DNA of 64,000 bases from NCBI GenBank assembly GCA_964630795.1, contig CAZVWF010000003.1, positions 1-64,000 on the forward strand, read 5' to 3'. This DNA comes from SZUA-117 sp964630795. GTDB taxonomy: Bacteria > Pseudomonadota > Gammaproteobacteria > Steroidobacterales > Woeseiaceae. A model generated the notes under the pieces. The model did not search any database, was not told the origin of the DNA, and saw only the letters and a program-made list of their open reading frames with translations. How positions within the stretch are numbered: position 1 is the first letter of the stretch; each line of letters opens with the position of its first letter. Both the position numbers and the translations under genes were made by a program. Below, in pieces: positions 45,779 through 54,614 of the stretch.

Positions 45779-46558
45779 TTGAGTATTAACCTGGCATTGA
45801 TCCTGAGTATCCTGACCGCTGTCACGGGTGTCGTCGTGCTGTTTAATCGCTTCTACTACGAAGAAAAGGTCGGTGCCCCGGGTGACGGTAATGTCCTTGT
45901 TGACACAGTGATCGAATATTCCCGCTCTTTCTTTCCTGTCCTGCTTTTTGTCCTGATCGTACGTTCGTTCGTTTTCGAGCCGTTTCGCATTCCGTCAGGC
46001 TCGATGATACCGACGTTGATTGACGGTGATTATATTTTCGTCAAGAAGTACAGCTACGGTTTACGCTGGCCGGTCATCGAGAAGAAATTCTATGACACAG
46101 GTTCCCCGGAACGTGGTGACGTCGCTGTTTTCCGTTTGCCATCGAATCCGAATATCAACTACATCAAGCGCGTGGTCGGGCTGCCCGGCGATATCATCGC
46201 CTACGACAACGCCCGGCTGACGATTAATGGAAACCTGATGCCGCTGTCGGCGTATCCGGATATTGAAAGCGAAGTGCGCGGCTATTTTTTCAACGAGTCC
46301 CTGGGTCAGCGCGAACATGCCATTCGCCATAGCGTCGATGTGCTGGGGGCTAAATCGGCATCACCCGGGGTGCGGGTTTTCGAGATACCGGCTGGACACT
46401 ACTTCATGATGGGTGACAATCGTGATAACAGCCAGGACAGCCGGTTTATCGGCGCCATTCCCGAAACGCACCTTGTCGGTGAGGCCGTTCGAATCTGGAT
46501 GCACATGGACGGGATCGAGTGGCCGAACTGGAGCCGTATTGGTACGAAGATTCAATAA
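45779..46558 (+). CDS. lepB: Signal peptidase I
   Basis: LepB removes signal peptides of Sec and Tat substrates in the inner membrane. The 259-residue protein has two N-terminal membrane segments (about residues 3-23 and 48-66). The catalytic Ser is at 75 in PSGSMIPTL, the general-base Lys at 130 in YIKRVVGLPGD, and the C-terminal box is MMGDNRDNSQDSRF. The start is TTG 45779, ten bases after lepA, with AGAGG upstream. Confidence 0.95.
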   Translation: MSINLALILSILTAVTGVVVLFNRFYYEEKVGAPGDGNVLVDTVIEYSRSFFPVLLFVLIVRSFVFEPFRIPSGSMIPTLIDGDYIFVKKYSYGLRWPVIEKKFYDTGSPERGDVAVFRLPSNPNINYIKRVVGLPGDIIAYDNARLTINGNLMPLSAYPDIESEVRGYFFNESLGQREHAIRHSVDVLGAKSASPGVRVFEIPAGHYFMMGDNRDNSQDSRFIGAIPETHLVGEAVRIWMHMDGIEWPNWSRIGTKIQ

Positions 46559-46594
46559 TGTGCTTCAAGTCACTGATTTAATAGTTAATATCAC

Positions 46595-46606
46595 GTCAAA
46601 TTTGAC
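46595..46606. promoter_or_regulatory. 12-base perfect palindrome upstream of DUF4845 gene
   Basis: GTCAAATTTGAC is a perfect palindrome in the 84-base AT-rich lepB-DUF4845 gap. It overlaps a consensus -35 hexamer (TTGACA, 46602-46607), but no good -10 follows at 16-18 bases. It may be an operator; evidence is only its symmetry and position. Confidence 0.35.
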
Positions 46607-46642
46607 AGGTTATAGCGCTTTTTGAGATTCGGAGTGGATGCA

Positions 46643-47035
46643 ATGAATGGTTCCGGCTATCGAAAACTGGGCCCAGCTCGCGAAAGGGGCATGACGACCC
46701 TCGGTTTCCTGATCCTGATGACTTTCATCGGCCTGTTTGCTTTTGCTGCCATTCGCCTGGTTCCGGTGTACCTGAACTACGTCAAGGTCGCTGGCGTTCT
46801 CGACGGTGTCTATGACGAATTCGACAATCAGAATCCCACGCGTGGCGCCATTCGGACCTCGATCAACCGACGATTCGAGGTCGAGGGTGTCAGCGTCATC
46901 TCCAGCCGGGAGATCAAGGTGAAGTCAGACAGCGGCGGCTACCTCGTGGTGGTGCAGTACGACCACACGACACCGTTTGTCGCCAATATCCATTTCACGG
47001 TCCGGTTCGACAAGGAAGTCCTCATTCGACGATAA
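46643..47035 (+). CDS. DUF4845 membrane protein
   Basis: The 130-residue protein has a prepilin-like start: a short charged leader, then RGMTTLGFLILMTFIGLFAF as a single N-terminal membrane helix. About 90 soluble residues follow (PVYLNYVKVAGVLDGVYDEF; QYDHTTPFVANIHFTVRFDK). This is the DUF4845 pattern; such genes regularly lie between lepB and rnc in gammaproteobacteria, function unknown. ATG 46643 is chosen for the GGAG eight bases upstream; in-frame TTG 46622 and GTG 46634 are alternatives. Confidence 0.88.
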   Translation: MNGSGYRKLGPARERGMTTLGFLILMTFIGLFAFAAIRLVPVYLNYVKVAGVLDGVYDEFDNQNPTRGAIRTSINRRFEVEGVSVISSREIKVKSDSGGYLVVVQYDHTTPFVANIHFTVRFDKEVLIRR

Positions 47036-47071
47036 ACCGTCGGCATCTCTGATTTTTCCCGCACCGACGGC

Positions 47072-47100
47072 CTGTTGAGGCTCGCCAAAAGCTCTATAAT
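47072..47100 (+). promoter_or_regulatory. Candidate rnc promoter
   Basis: A perfect -10 TATAAT lies at 47095-47100, 45 bases before the rnc start. The best-spaced -35 is CTGTTG (47072-47077, 17-base spacer), which is weak; TTGAGG (47075-47080) is better but only 14 bases away. Just upstream, CCGTCGG and CCGACGG arms (about 47038-47070) form an inverted repeat around an AT-rich loop. Confidence 0.45.
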
Positions 47101-47145
47101 CGTTCGCCCGAACGTTCCGATCCGACAAATACAGGGCGAATACGC

Positions 47146-47829
47146 GTGCAGAAAGCGGCTGCCTGGCTAAAACAAACACTCGACTATGAGTTTGAAGACA
47201 GTGACCTGTTGCAACGGGCGCTGACGCATCGCAGTGCGTCCGGCCGCAATAATGAGCGTCTCGAATTCCTGGGTGATTCGGTCCTGCAACTGGTCGTGTC
47301 GGAACTCGTATTCGATGAACGGAGAGAGGCCAGTGAAGGACGCCTGAGCCGCCTGCGCTCGACCCTGGTTAAGGACCAGACTCTGAGTGAAATTGCGACG
47401 GAACTGGACCTGGGTAAGTACCTGGTGCTGGGTTCCGGTGAAAAGAAGTCGGGTGGGTATCGTCGGTCTTCGATACTGGCTGATGCGCTCGAAGCATTGT
47501 TTGGCGCGGTATATCTCGATCGGGGCTTTGATGCGGCGCGGCGGGTGATTCACAAGGCGCTTGGCGAGCGGGTAAGGGACTTGCCCGAGGAAGGTGAACT
47601 TCGAGATCCCAAGTCGCAGTTACAGGAGTTCCTGCAAGGCAGGCAATTACCATTGCCGGTCTACTCGATGGAGAAAGTCAGCGGCAAAGCACACAAGCAG
47701 ATCTTCGATGTCAGCTGCACCACGGCAGAACCGGAACTGAAAACCACGGGTAGCGGTTCAACGCGTCGGGACGCGGAACAACAAGCGGCCGACGCCATGC
47801 TCGCCGTTGTCGAGAAAGAACTTGGCTGA
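47146..47829 (+). CDS. rnc: Ribonuclease III
   Basis: RNase III cuts double-stranded RNA, including rRNA precursors. The 227-residue protein has the catalytic signature NERLEFLGDSVLQLVVSEL, YRRSSILADALEALFGAVYL with the second acidic site, and a C-terminal dsRNA-binding domain (DPKSQLQEFLQGRQLPLPVY and RRDAEQQAADAMLAV). GTG 47146 is the start. It overlaps era; rnc-era-recO is the canonical order. Confidence 0.97.
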   Translation: MQKAAAWLKQTLDYEFEDSDLLQRALTHRSASGRNNERLEFLGDSVLQLVVSELVFDERREASEGRLSRLRSTLVKDQTLSEIATELDLGKYLVLGSGEKKSGGYRRSSILADALEALFGAVYLDRGFDAARRVIHKALGERVRDLPEEGELRDPKSQLQEFLQGRQLPLPVYSMEKVSGKAHKQIFDVSCTTAEPELKTTGSGSTRRDAEQQAADAMLAVVEKELG

Positions 47830-48721
47830 GTCTCCATTTCGCTGTGGATTCGTCGCAGTCGTTGGTCGCCCCAATGTCGGGAAGTCGACGCTCATCAATA
47901 CGGTGCTCGGCACCAAGATCAGTATCGTCACTGCCAAACCGCAAACGACGCGTCACCGCATTCTCGGCGTGGATACCCACGGGGACTACCAGGCGATTTA
48001 CGTGGATACGCCAGGCATTCATCGCCAGGCAGGGAAGGCGATGAATCGCATGATGAACAGGACGGCAGCCAATGCACTGGTCGATGCAGATGTGGTCTTC
48101 TTTATGACGGAAGCTGACAAGTGGACCGATGAAGATCAGGATGTGCTGGAGCGGCTGGCCGACGTCAATGCCCCTGTTGTCGCCTTGCTGAACAAAGTCG
48201 ACAAAGTGCATCCGAAAGAAGCGCTGTTCGATGCGCTCTCGACGATGTCAGGCCGGAAAGATTTTGCCGAAGTCATCCCGATTTCGGCACGGAAGCATGA
48301 CGACGTCGAGAAGCTGAAGCAACTGGTCAGTGCTTACCTCCCGGAATCGGGCCCACTGTTTCCTGAAGACATGATTACCGATCGCAGCGAGAACTTTCTC
48401 GTGGCGGAAGTCATTCGGGAAAAACTCACCGTGACATTGCGCCAGGAAGTTCCCTACGGACTGACTGTGCAAATCGAGCGATTCGAACGGGACGAACATG
48501 GCATTGCCATTCACGCGGTGATCTGGGTGGAGCGCGACAGCCAGAAAGGCATTGTCGTTGGCAAAGGAGGTGGCCAACTCAAGAAGGTCGGCCGTGCCGC
48601 GCGCCTGGAACTCAAGTCGCAATTCGGGCAGCCCGTGCATCTCGAGCTGTGGGTCAAGGTCAAGGACAACTGGGCAGACAGCGAAAAGGACTTGCTCGGG
48701 CTTGGGTTCGATTCGCCATGA
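47822..48721 (+). CDS. era: GTPase Era
   Basis: Era binds the 3' end of 16S rRNA and checks 30S maturation. The 299-residue protein has VGRPNVGKSTLIN (G1), DTPGIHRQ (G3), LNKVDKV (G4) and PISARKHDD (G5). A C-terminal KH domain has IVVGKGGGQLKKVGRAAR. TTG 47822 is the most likely start because CGFVAVVGRP then begins at the family position; TTG 47807 is an alternative. The start overlaps the rnc end by eight bases. Confidence 0.95.
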   Translation: MAESPFRCGFVAVVGRPNVGKSTLINTVLGTKISIVTAKPQTTRHRILGVDTHGDYQAIYVDTPGIHRQAGKAMNRMMNRTAANALVDADVVFFMTEADKWTDEDQDVLERLADVNAPVVALLNKVDKVHPKEALFDALSTMSGRKDFAEVIPISARKHDDVEKLKQLVSAYLPESGPLFPEDMITDRSENFLVAEVIREKLTVTLRQEVPYGLTVQIERFERDEHGIAIHAVIWVERDSQKGIVVGKGGGQLKKVGRAARLELKSQFGQPVHLELWVKVKDNWADSEKDLLGLGFDSP

Positions 48722-49464
48722 CGGCCAGTCGCCGCGTGCACCAGGAGGCCGCCTGGGTTTTGCACCACCGGCCGTTCAGGGATTCGAGCCGCATTCTCGA
48801 TGTATTCAGTCGTGATCACGGCCGGCTTGCGCTGGTCGCGCGCGGCAGCCGTTCCGGCAAGTCCCGGTTGAAGGGTGTGCTGCGGCCCTTCCTGCCCCTG
48901 CAGCTGTCGTGGGTCATTCGATCGGACATGGGTACGTTGACCGGTGCGGAAATGAATGGTCCGCCGATATCCCTGGCCGGCGATGCGCTGATGTCTGGCT
49001 ACTACGTCAACGAATTAATGCTCAACCTGTTGCACCGACATGACCCTCAGCCTGAAGTGTTTGCGGCCTATGAATCGGCGATCGCAGCATTGAACGGTGC
49101 GACCGGTTTGGCGGCCGTCCTCCGGCGGTTCGAGATGGATGTGCTGGCGCTGCTTGGCTATGCGCTGAATCTCGATCATGATACGCGGAGCGGGGAGGCC
49201 ATAAGCCAGGATGCGACGTACGAGTACCAGGTTGAGCAGGGTCCCGTTGCCATCACCGGCAGGGAGGGCCCCATGATCTTTAGTGGTCGGGAGCTCCGCG
49301 CGATCGCGCAGTTCGAATTCGGGGATCCTGCCGTGCTGAGTGCGGCAGGCAGATTGTTGCGCCAGGTGATCGCCTGGCACCTCGATGGCAAGGAATTACA
49401 AAGCCGCAAGGTGCTTCGTGAGATGCGCAGCGGCACTATGGAGAAAGGACAGGTAACGGGATGA
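48718..49464 (+). CDS. recO: DNA repair protein RecO
   Basis: RecO helps RecR load RecA on SSB-coated single-stranded DNA. The 248-residue protein has an N-terminal OB-fold (AAWVLHHRPFRDSSRILDVF, LALVARGSRSGKSRLKGVLR) and a helical C-terminal domain (FEMDVLALLGYALNLDHDTR). No zinc-finger cysteines are visible, as in other gammaproteobacterial RecO. The ATG overlaps the era stop by four bases. Confidence 0.93.
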   Translation: MTASRRVHQEAAWVLHHRPFRDSSRILDVFSRDHGRLALVARGSRSGKSRLKGVLRPFLPLQLSWVIRSDMGTLTGAEMNGPPISLAGDALMSGYYVNELMLNLLHRHDPQPEVFAAYESAIAALNGATGLAAVLRRFEMDVLALLGYALNLDHDTRSGEAISQDATYEYQVEQGPVAITGREGPMIFSGRELRAIAQFEFGDPAVLSAAGRLLRQVIAWHLDGKELQSRKVLREMRSGTMEKGQVTG

Positions 49465-50192
49465 AAGAGCAGCACCTGGGAGTCAATGTTGATCATGTCG
49501 CCACGGTGCGGCAGGCGCGCGGGACGGACTATCCGGACCCGGTGCACGCCGCATTGCTGGCTGAGAAAGCCGGTGCGGACAGTATTACGCTTCATTTGCG
49601 CGAGGATCGGCGACATATCCAGGATCACGACCTGCAACGCCTGGCCGAGGTCATGCAGACGCACACCAACCTGGAGATGGCGGTCACCGACGAGATGATT
49701 GGCATTGCCGGGGATATCGGTCCCCAGGATTGTTGCCTGGTGCCGGAAAAGCGGGAAGAGTTAACGACGGAAGGTGGGCTCGATGTCGCAGGACAGCGAG
49801 ACAAGGTTGGCCGGGCCGTAGAGCGACTGAAGGCGGCTGGCATTCGGGTATCGCTGTTTATCGATCCGGACCCCGCACAACTGACTGCGGCCAGGGACGT
49901 CGGTGCGTCGGTGATCGAACTGCACACGGGGGGCTATGCCGATACCGACGGTGCCGCGCAGAAAGATGAACTGCGACGTGTGGTGGAAGCGGCCGCGCAA
50001 GCTGCAGATATCGGCCTCACGGTGCATGCAGGACACGGGCTGCACTACGAAAACGTAGGGCCGATTGCAGAAATCCCGCAAATCGTCGAGCTCAATATCG
50101 GACATGCCATCGTGGCCCGGGCTATCTACGCAGGATTTCCTGCAGCCGTCAGCGAGATGAAGCGTCTCATGGCAGAAGCCAGGCAGGGCTGA
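49461..50192 (+). CDS. pdxJ: Pyridoxine 5'-phosphate synthase
   Basis: PdxJ condenses deoxyxylulose-5-phosphate with 1-amino-acetone-3-phosphate to form pyridoxine phosphate. The 243-residue TIM-barrel protein has LGVNVDHVATVRQARGTDYP, LHLREDRRHIQDHDLQRL, a C-terminal VHAGHGLHYENV and LNIGHAIVARAIYAG. It overlaps recO by four bases. It shows that the cell must still make deoxyxylulose-5-phosphate (by Dxs) for vitamin B6, whatever its isoprenoid route. Confidence 0.97.
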   Translation: MKEQHLGVNVDHVATVRQARGTDYPDPVHAALLAEKAGADSITLHLREDRRHIQDHDLQRLAEVMQTHTNLEMAVTDEMIGIAGDIGPQDCCLVPEKREELTTEGGLDVAGQRDKVGRAVERLKAAGIRVSLFIDPDPAQLTAARDVGASVIELHTGGYADTDGAAQKDELRRVVEAAAQAADIGLTVHAGHGLHYENVGPIAEIPQIVELNIGHAIVARAIYAGFPAAVSEMKRLMAEARQG

Positions 50193-50200
50193 CGGTCGAC

Positions 50201-50584
50201 ATGATTTACGGAATTGGTACCGACCTGGTCGAATTGTCCCGCGTACAGGAAACTTACGACCGGTTCGGGCAGCATTTTGTCGATCGCTTGTTGATGGACG
50301 AAGAAAGGGTCCTGTTCGAGCAGAACAAGTGGCCGGTGCGCTTCCTCGCGATGCGATTCGCCGCCAAGGAAGCGACGGTCAAGGCGATGGGAACGGGATT
50401 TGCGCATGGGGTCTGGATTCGGGACGTCGGCATCGTCAATAACGACTGGGGCCGACCAGAGATCATCTGGTCGGATCGCGGGCGCGCCCGGTGCGATGAG
50501 CTGGGGATTGGCGAGGGGCATGTTAGCCTGACGGACGATGCCGGCCTGATCCAGGCCTTCGCCATCGTTATGCGCGCTGAATAA
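50201..50584 (+). CDS. acpS: Holo-[acyl-carrier-protein] synthase
   Basis: AcpS transfers phosphopantetheine from CoA to apo-ACP. The 127-residue protein has the metal-binding IYGIGTDLVELSRVQE and the FAAKEATVKAMGTGF signature with the catalytic Glu-Lys region. HVSLTDDAGLIQAFAIV ends the fold. It follows pdxJ by eight bases, the usual pdxJ-acpS pair. Confidence 0.96.
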   Translation: MIYGIGTDLVELSRVQETYDRFGQHFVDRLLMDEERVLFEQNKWPVRFLAMRFAAKEATVKAMGTGFAHGVWIRDVGIVNNDWGRPEIIWSDRGRARCDELGIGEGHVSLTDDAGLIQAFAIVMRAE

Positions 50585-50609
50585 TCAGGTTTCTTAAGAA
50601 TATAATGTA

Positions 50610-51383
50610 ATGCATTGTTTTTCATTTGATATTGAAACTATTCCGGACACTGAATTCGGGCGGCGAAACTGGGATTTTGAGGGTCTGTCTGATGCCGATG
50701 TTGGCACAGCGATGACCTTCATGCGGCAACAGAAGACGGGCAGCGAGTTCCTGGCTTTGCACATGCACCGGGTCGTCGCGATTTCGGTGGCTTTTCGGAG
50801 CGGGGACGGATTCCGCGTCTGGTCGCTCGGTGATCGCGATTCAGACGAAGCAGAGATTATCCAGCGCTTTTTCGACGGCATCGAGAAATATACGCCAGAG
50901 CTCGTATCCTGGAATGGCAGTGGCTTCGATCTGCCGGTTCTGCATTACCGTGCGCTACTGCACGGGGTGCAGGCGCCACGGTACTGGGAAACCGGTGATG
51001 ACGACCGCGATTTTCGCTACAACAATTACCTCAGTCGATTTCACTGGCGTCATATTGACCTGATGGATGTCCTTGCAGCCTTTCAAATGCGTGGTCGCGC
51101 ACCACTGGACGAAATTGCCGTCATGCTGGGTTTCCCCGGAAAGCTGGGTATGAGTGGTGGAAAAGTCTGGGAATGCTGGCTCGACGGCGGCATTGACGAC
51201 ATTCGAAACTACTGCGAGACCGACGTACTGAATACCTACCTCGTTTACCTGAGGTTCGAATTCATGCGTGGCCGGCTGGACCAGGCGAGACTCGATCGTG
51301 AGTACGAACTGGTGCGCACGACCTTGCGGGACATGGGGCAGCCGCACCTGGATGAATTCCTGGAAGCCTGGCAGCAGCGCTGA
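50610..51383 (+). CDS. Predicted 3'-5' exonuclease (PolB exonuclease-like, PF10108 type)
   Basis: This 257-residue protein has the DEDD exonuclease pattern of the family related to the B-family polymerase proofreading domain. It shows FDIETIPD near the N terminus, ELVSWNGSGFDLPVLHYRAL in the middle and NYCETDVLNTYLVYLRFEF near the C terminus. Substrate is unknown. It sits between acpS and rlmD, in the same direction. A TATAAT at 50601-50606 is only four bases before the start, so it is probably not the promoter. Confidence 0.85.
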   Translation: MHCFSFDIETIPDTEFGRRNWDFEGLSDADVGTAMTFMRQQKTGSEFLALHMHRVVAISVAFRSGDGFRVWSLGDRDSDEAEIIQRFFDGIEKYTPELVSWNGSGFDLPVLHYRALLHGVQAPRYWETGDDDRDFRYNNYLSRFHWRHIDLMDVLAAFQMRGRAPLDEIAVMLGFPGKLGMSGGKVWECWLDGGIDDIRNYCETDVLNTYLVYLRFEFMRGRLDQARLDREYELVRTTLRDMGQPHLDEFLEAWQQR

Positions 51384-51388
51384 GCCCG

Positions 51389-52717
51389 ATGGCGAGGAAA
51401 CGGCGGGAACCTGAAACGGCACTGATTGAGTCGGTGACACACGACGGTCGCGGGATCGCCGCGGTCACGGGCAAAAAAGTGTTTGTCGCCGGCGCCCTCG
51501 AGGGCGAAACGGTGACCTTTCTGCGCCGCAAACGCCGGCGGAATTTCGACGAAGCGGAATTGCTGGCGGTGGAAGCGCCGTCACCACTGCGTATCGAGCC
51601 GCGCTGCGCCGCATTTGGCGTGTGCGGCGGTTGTGCCTTGCAACATGTCTCGGCCGACGACCAGAGGGGGATAAAGGAGCGCACGCTTCGCGACAATCTC
51701 GAACGCATCGGAAGGGTTCAGCCCGATACCTGGCTGCCACCCCTTTATGACACATCAGCAGGCGGCGGCTGGCACTATCGGCGCCGTGCGCGGCTGGCGG
51801 TCAAGGATGTCGCCGCAAAAGGGCGTGTGCTGGTCGGTTTCCGCGAGGCGCATGCGCCTTACGTCTGCGATATGCACCGGTGTGAGGTTCTTGCAGAGCC
51901 GGTGGACGGCCTGATCGATGCGTTGAGCGAATTAATCGGCTCGCTGAGTATTCGGGCGCGACTGCCACAGATTGAAGTCGCCGTTGGCGATAACGTGACC
52001 GAACTGGTCTTTCGGGTACTGGATCCGCCATCGGAGGATGACCTCAGGCACCTGGCGGCATTTGGAGGTACGCATGGTCTGCAGATTGGCCTCCAGTCCG
52101 GCGGACCCGATTCCGTGGTGCCGCTCGATCCTGACGGGCATGAGCCGCTCGTGTACCGGCTGCCGGAACATACCGTCGATATTGAATTCAGGGCGACAGA
52201 CTTTGTCCAGGTCAATGCGTCCGTCAATCGCCTGATGGTGTCGGCAGCAATCGATCACCTGGCGGTCTCACCTGACCATTCTGTGCTGGACCTTTACTGC
52301 GGTATTGGCAATTTCTCGATGCCGTTGGCCCGGTGTGCTGCGGCCGTAACCGGGGTCGAAGGAGAGAAGGCGCAGGTGGCACAGAGTCGCCGGAACGCGG
52401 ACAAAAACGGGATTTCGAATGCCGAATTCAGGCAGGCGGATCTTGCGAAGGTAGATGGTACAGAAGGCTGGCTGCGGCAAGGGTGGGACCGCATGTTGCT
52501 GGATCCTGCGAGAAGCGGTGCGGCAGAGATCGTCGCTTGCGCCGATGTGATCGGCGCACCCCGCATCGTTTACGTCTCCTGTCATCCCGGTACGCTGGCG
52601 CGCGACGCCGATACGCTGGTTCATACGAAGGGTTATCGGCTGGAGGCGGCCGGTATCATCGATATGTTCCCGCACACCGGTCACGTCGAATCGATCGCTA
52701 TATTCCAGAAACGCTAG
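51389..52717 (+). CDS. rlmD: 23S rRNA (uracil-1939-C5)-methyltransferase
   Basis: RlmD methylates U1939 in 23S rRNA using SAM. The 442-residue protein has an N-terminal TRAM-like OB-fold and a [4Fe-4S] cluster region (CAAFGVCGGCALQHVSADDQ plus a later Cys at YVCDMHRC). The methyltransferase domain has VLDLYCGIGNFSMPLA, LDPARSGAAEIV and the catalytic YVSCHPGTLARDA. The start is ATG 51389, five bases after the exonuclease stop. Confidence 0.94.
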   Translation: MARKRREPETALIESVTHDGRGIAAVTGKKVFVAGALEGETVTFLRRKRRRNFDEAELLAVEAPSPLRIEPRCAAFGVCGGCALQHVSADDQRGIKERTLRDNLERIGRVQPDTWLPPLYDTSAGGGWHYRRRARLAVKDVAAKGRVLVGFREAHAPYVCDMHRCEVLAEPVDGLIDALSELIGSLSIRARLPQIEVAVGDNVTELVFRVLDPPSEDDLRHLAAFGGTHGLQIGLQSGGPDSVVPLDPDGHEPLVYRLPEHTVDIEFRATDFVQVNASVNRLMVSAAIDHLAVSPDHSVLDLYCGIGNFSMPLARCAAAVTGVEGEKAQVAQSRRNADKNGISNAEFRQADLAKVDGTEGWLRQGWDRMLLDPARSGAAEIVACADVIGAPRIVYVSCHPGTLARDADTLVHTKGYRLEAAGIIDMFPHTGHVESIAIFQKR

Positions 52718-52758
52718 CAAAAATAGATATTTACGTTTTTTTTCACTAATCTTGGTGA

Positions 52759-53805
52759 ATGGCATTGGGACCCGTCATGCTGGACGTGGAGGGTTTGACC
52801 CTCACACCCGCCGATCGCGATCTGTTGCGCGAGTCGGCCGTCGGTGGTGTCATCCTTTTCGCTCGCAATTACGAATCCCCCACGCAGCTTGCCGACCTGG
52901 TCGCAGCCATTCGGGCCGTGCGCAGTCCGCCGTTACTCGTTGCCACAGATCACGAAGGCGGGCGGGTACAGCGATTCCGCGATGGCTTCACGGTCATTCC
53001 CTCAATGCGACGCATCGGCCGACAGTATGATTCCGACCCGGGTTCAGCCATCTCCCTGGCGAAGACCACCGGCTGGGTGGTCGCGTCGGAACTTCGAGCC
53101 ATGGATATCGACCTTGCATTCACGCCTTGTGTCGATCTGGACTGGGGCGTGAGCGAAGTCATAGGCAATCGCGCGTTTCATCGCCGTGCGGGTGTGGTTG
53201 GCGAACTGGCGAGCGCATATAGCCAGGGATTGCGAGAGGGCGGTATGGCGGCGGTCGCCAAGCATTTTCCAGGACACGGAGCCGTCGTTGCCGACTCCCA
53301 CGAGAACCTGCCGATCGACCGGCGGGATTTCGGCGCATTACTGGACGACATGCGACCATACGAGAAACTGATTGGCAACCGGCAACTGGCCGGGGTGCTG
53401 ATGTCGCACATCGTCTATTCCGAACTGGACGAAAAGCCGGCCGGGTTTTCGGCGTACTGGATTCAGAACCAGCTCCGGTCGCAACTCGGCTATGATGGCG
53501 CCGTATTCACCGACGATCTCAGTATGAAGGCAACGCGACAGTTCGGCACGATGCCGTCCCGGGCCAGGCTCGCACTGGAAGCAGGATGTGACATGGTGCT
53601 TGTATGCAATGACCGGCCAGCGGCCAGCGCGACCGTTGCCGCGCTTCGGGAGTATTCCAATCCCTTGTCCCTGGTGCGGCTGGCGCGCCTGCATGGTACC
53701 GGGCACGTGATGCGAGAGACCTTGCTGACAAGCGACGAATGGTTGTCCGCGATGGAGAGGCTCCGGCACGGGCTCGACGTGCCGACATTGAAGCTGGACG
53801 CCTGA
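52759..53805 (+). CDS. nagZ: Beta-N-acetylhexosaminidase NagZ
   Basis: NagZ removes GlcNAc from anhydro-muropeptides during peptidoglycan recycling, making the inducers sensed by AmpR. The 348-residue protein is cytoplasmic (no signal peptide) and belongs to glycoside hydrolase family 3. It shows LATDHEGGRVQRFRDGF-type sequence (VATDHEGGRVQRF), VAKHFPGHGAVVADSHENLP with the catalytic His-Asp loop, and VFTDDLSMKA with the nucleophile Asp. Confidence 0.96.
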   Translation: MALGPVMLDVEGLTLTPADRDLLRESAVGGVILFARNYESPTQLADLVAAIRAVRSPPLLVATDHEGGRVQRFRDGFTVIPSMRRIGRQYDSDPGSAISLAKTTGWVVASELRAMDIDLAFTPCVDLDWGVSEVIGNRAFHRRAGVVGELASAYSQGLREGGMAAVAKHFPGHGAVVADSHENLPIDRRDFGALLDDMRPYEKLIGNRQLAGVLMSHIVYSELDEKPAGFSAYWIQNQLRSQLGYDGAVFTDDLSMKATRQFGTMPSRARLALEAGCDMVLVCNDRPAASATVAALREYSNPLSLVRLARLHGTGHVMRETLLTSDEWLSAMERLRHGLDVPTLKLDA

Positions 53806-53810
53806 ACGCG

Positions 53811-54557
53811 ATGATAGTCAGGGAGCGACAGTTTGCCATCATCGCCGGTAGCGGCTTCCGGGACTTCGGCGTGGATGCTGAAGGCAAGTTGGTCGATACA
53901 CCCTTCGGTGAGCCCTCCGGGCCGATTCGTGCGCTGGTCTATGCTGATCAATCGGTGTTCCTGTTGCCCCGTCACGGGGACGATTTGCTGATTCCACCGC
54001 ACCGGATTAACTATCGCGCCAACATGCAGGCGCTCAAGATGCTGGGTGTGGAAGCCGTGATTGCGATGAACACCGTTGGCGTTATCAACGCGAACCTGCA
54101 TCCCGGCCAGATCGCGATTCCCGATCAGTTACTCGACTATACGTGGGGCAGGGAGCACAGCATTTACGAGGGGGTCGAGCACATCGACCACATCGACTTT
54201 ACGCAACCATTGACGGAGTCGCTGCGGCAGGACCTGTTGAAAGGCGCGGACGATGCCGGTGTCGACATCTACGATGGCGGTGTTTACGCGACGACCCAGG
54301 GGCCCCGGCTGGAAACGGCCGCCGAGGTCGATCGGCTCGAACGTGATGGTGCTGACTTCATCGGCATGACGGCGATGCCGGAGGCTGCACTCGCGCGGGA
54401 ACTCGAACTCGACTACGCCTGCCTGTCGCTGATCGTCAACTATGCGGCGGGTCGTGGCGCAAAACCGATTCACGAGGATCTCGAGGCAGCTACGATGACG
54501 GCCAAAATGCAGGCCATGAAAGTCCTGCGCCTGTTTTTCGGAGTGATGGAAGAATGA
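53811..54557 (+). CDS. mtnP: S-methyl-5'-thioinosine phosphorylase (MTAP/PNP family)
   Basis: The 248-residue protein belongs to the MTAP/PNP family: IIAGSGFRDFG phosphate loop, LLPRHGDDLLIPPHRINYRA, GVYATTQGPRLETAAEVDRL and DFIGMTAMPEAALARELELD. In the purine-recognition loop it reads IVNYAAGRG. Asn replaces the Asp of adenine-type MTAP, as in the Pseudomonas aeruginosa methylthioinosine phosphorylase, whose gene also follows nagZ. So it probably cleaves methylthioinosine after deamination of methylthioadenosine. The family call is firm; the substrate call is inference. Confidence 0.85.
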   Translation: MIVRERQFAIIAGSGFRDFGVDAEGKLVDTPFGEPSGPIRALVYADQSVFLLPRHGDDLLIPPHRINYRANMQALKMLGVEAVIAMNTVGVINANLHPGQIAIPDQLLDYTWGREHSIYEGVEHIDHIDFTQPLTESLRQDLLKGADDAGVDIYDGGVYATTQGPRLETAAEVDRLERDGADFIGMTAMPEAALARELELDYACLSLIVNYAAGRGAKPIHEDLEAATMTAKMQAMKVLRLFFGVMEE

Positions 54558-54614
54558 GCGAGCCTGGTCGCGAGGTCCTGGATTGAGCTGGCGCTGTGCG
54601 GGGTTCCGCCGCGC

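Noticed and set aside
50601..50606. TATAAT as a promoter for the exonuclease gene
   Set aside because: It lies four bases before the ATG, so a transcript from it would lack a normal start, and no -35 is present at the right distance.
52718..52758. A/T-rich stretch after rlmD with a run of eight T as a terminator
   Set aside because: There is no GC-rich stem before the T-run; the possible pairing is weak A-T only.
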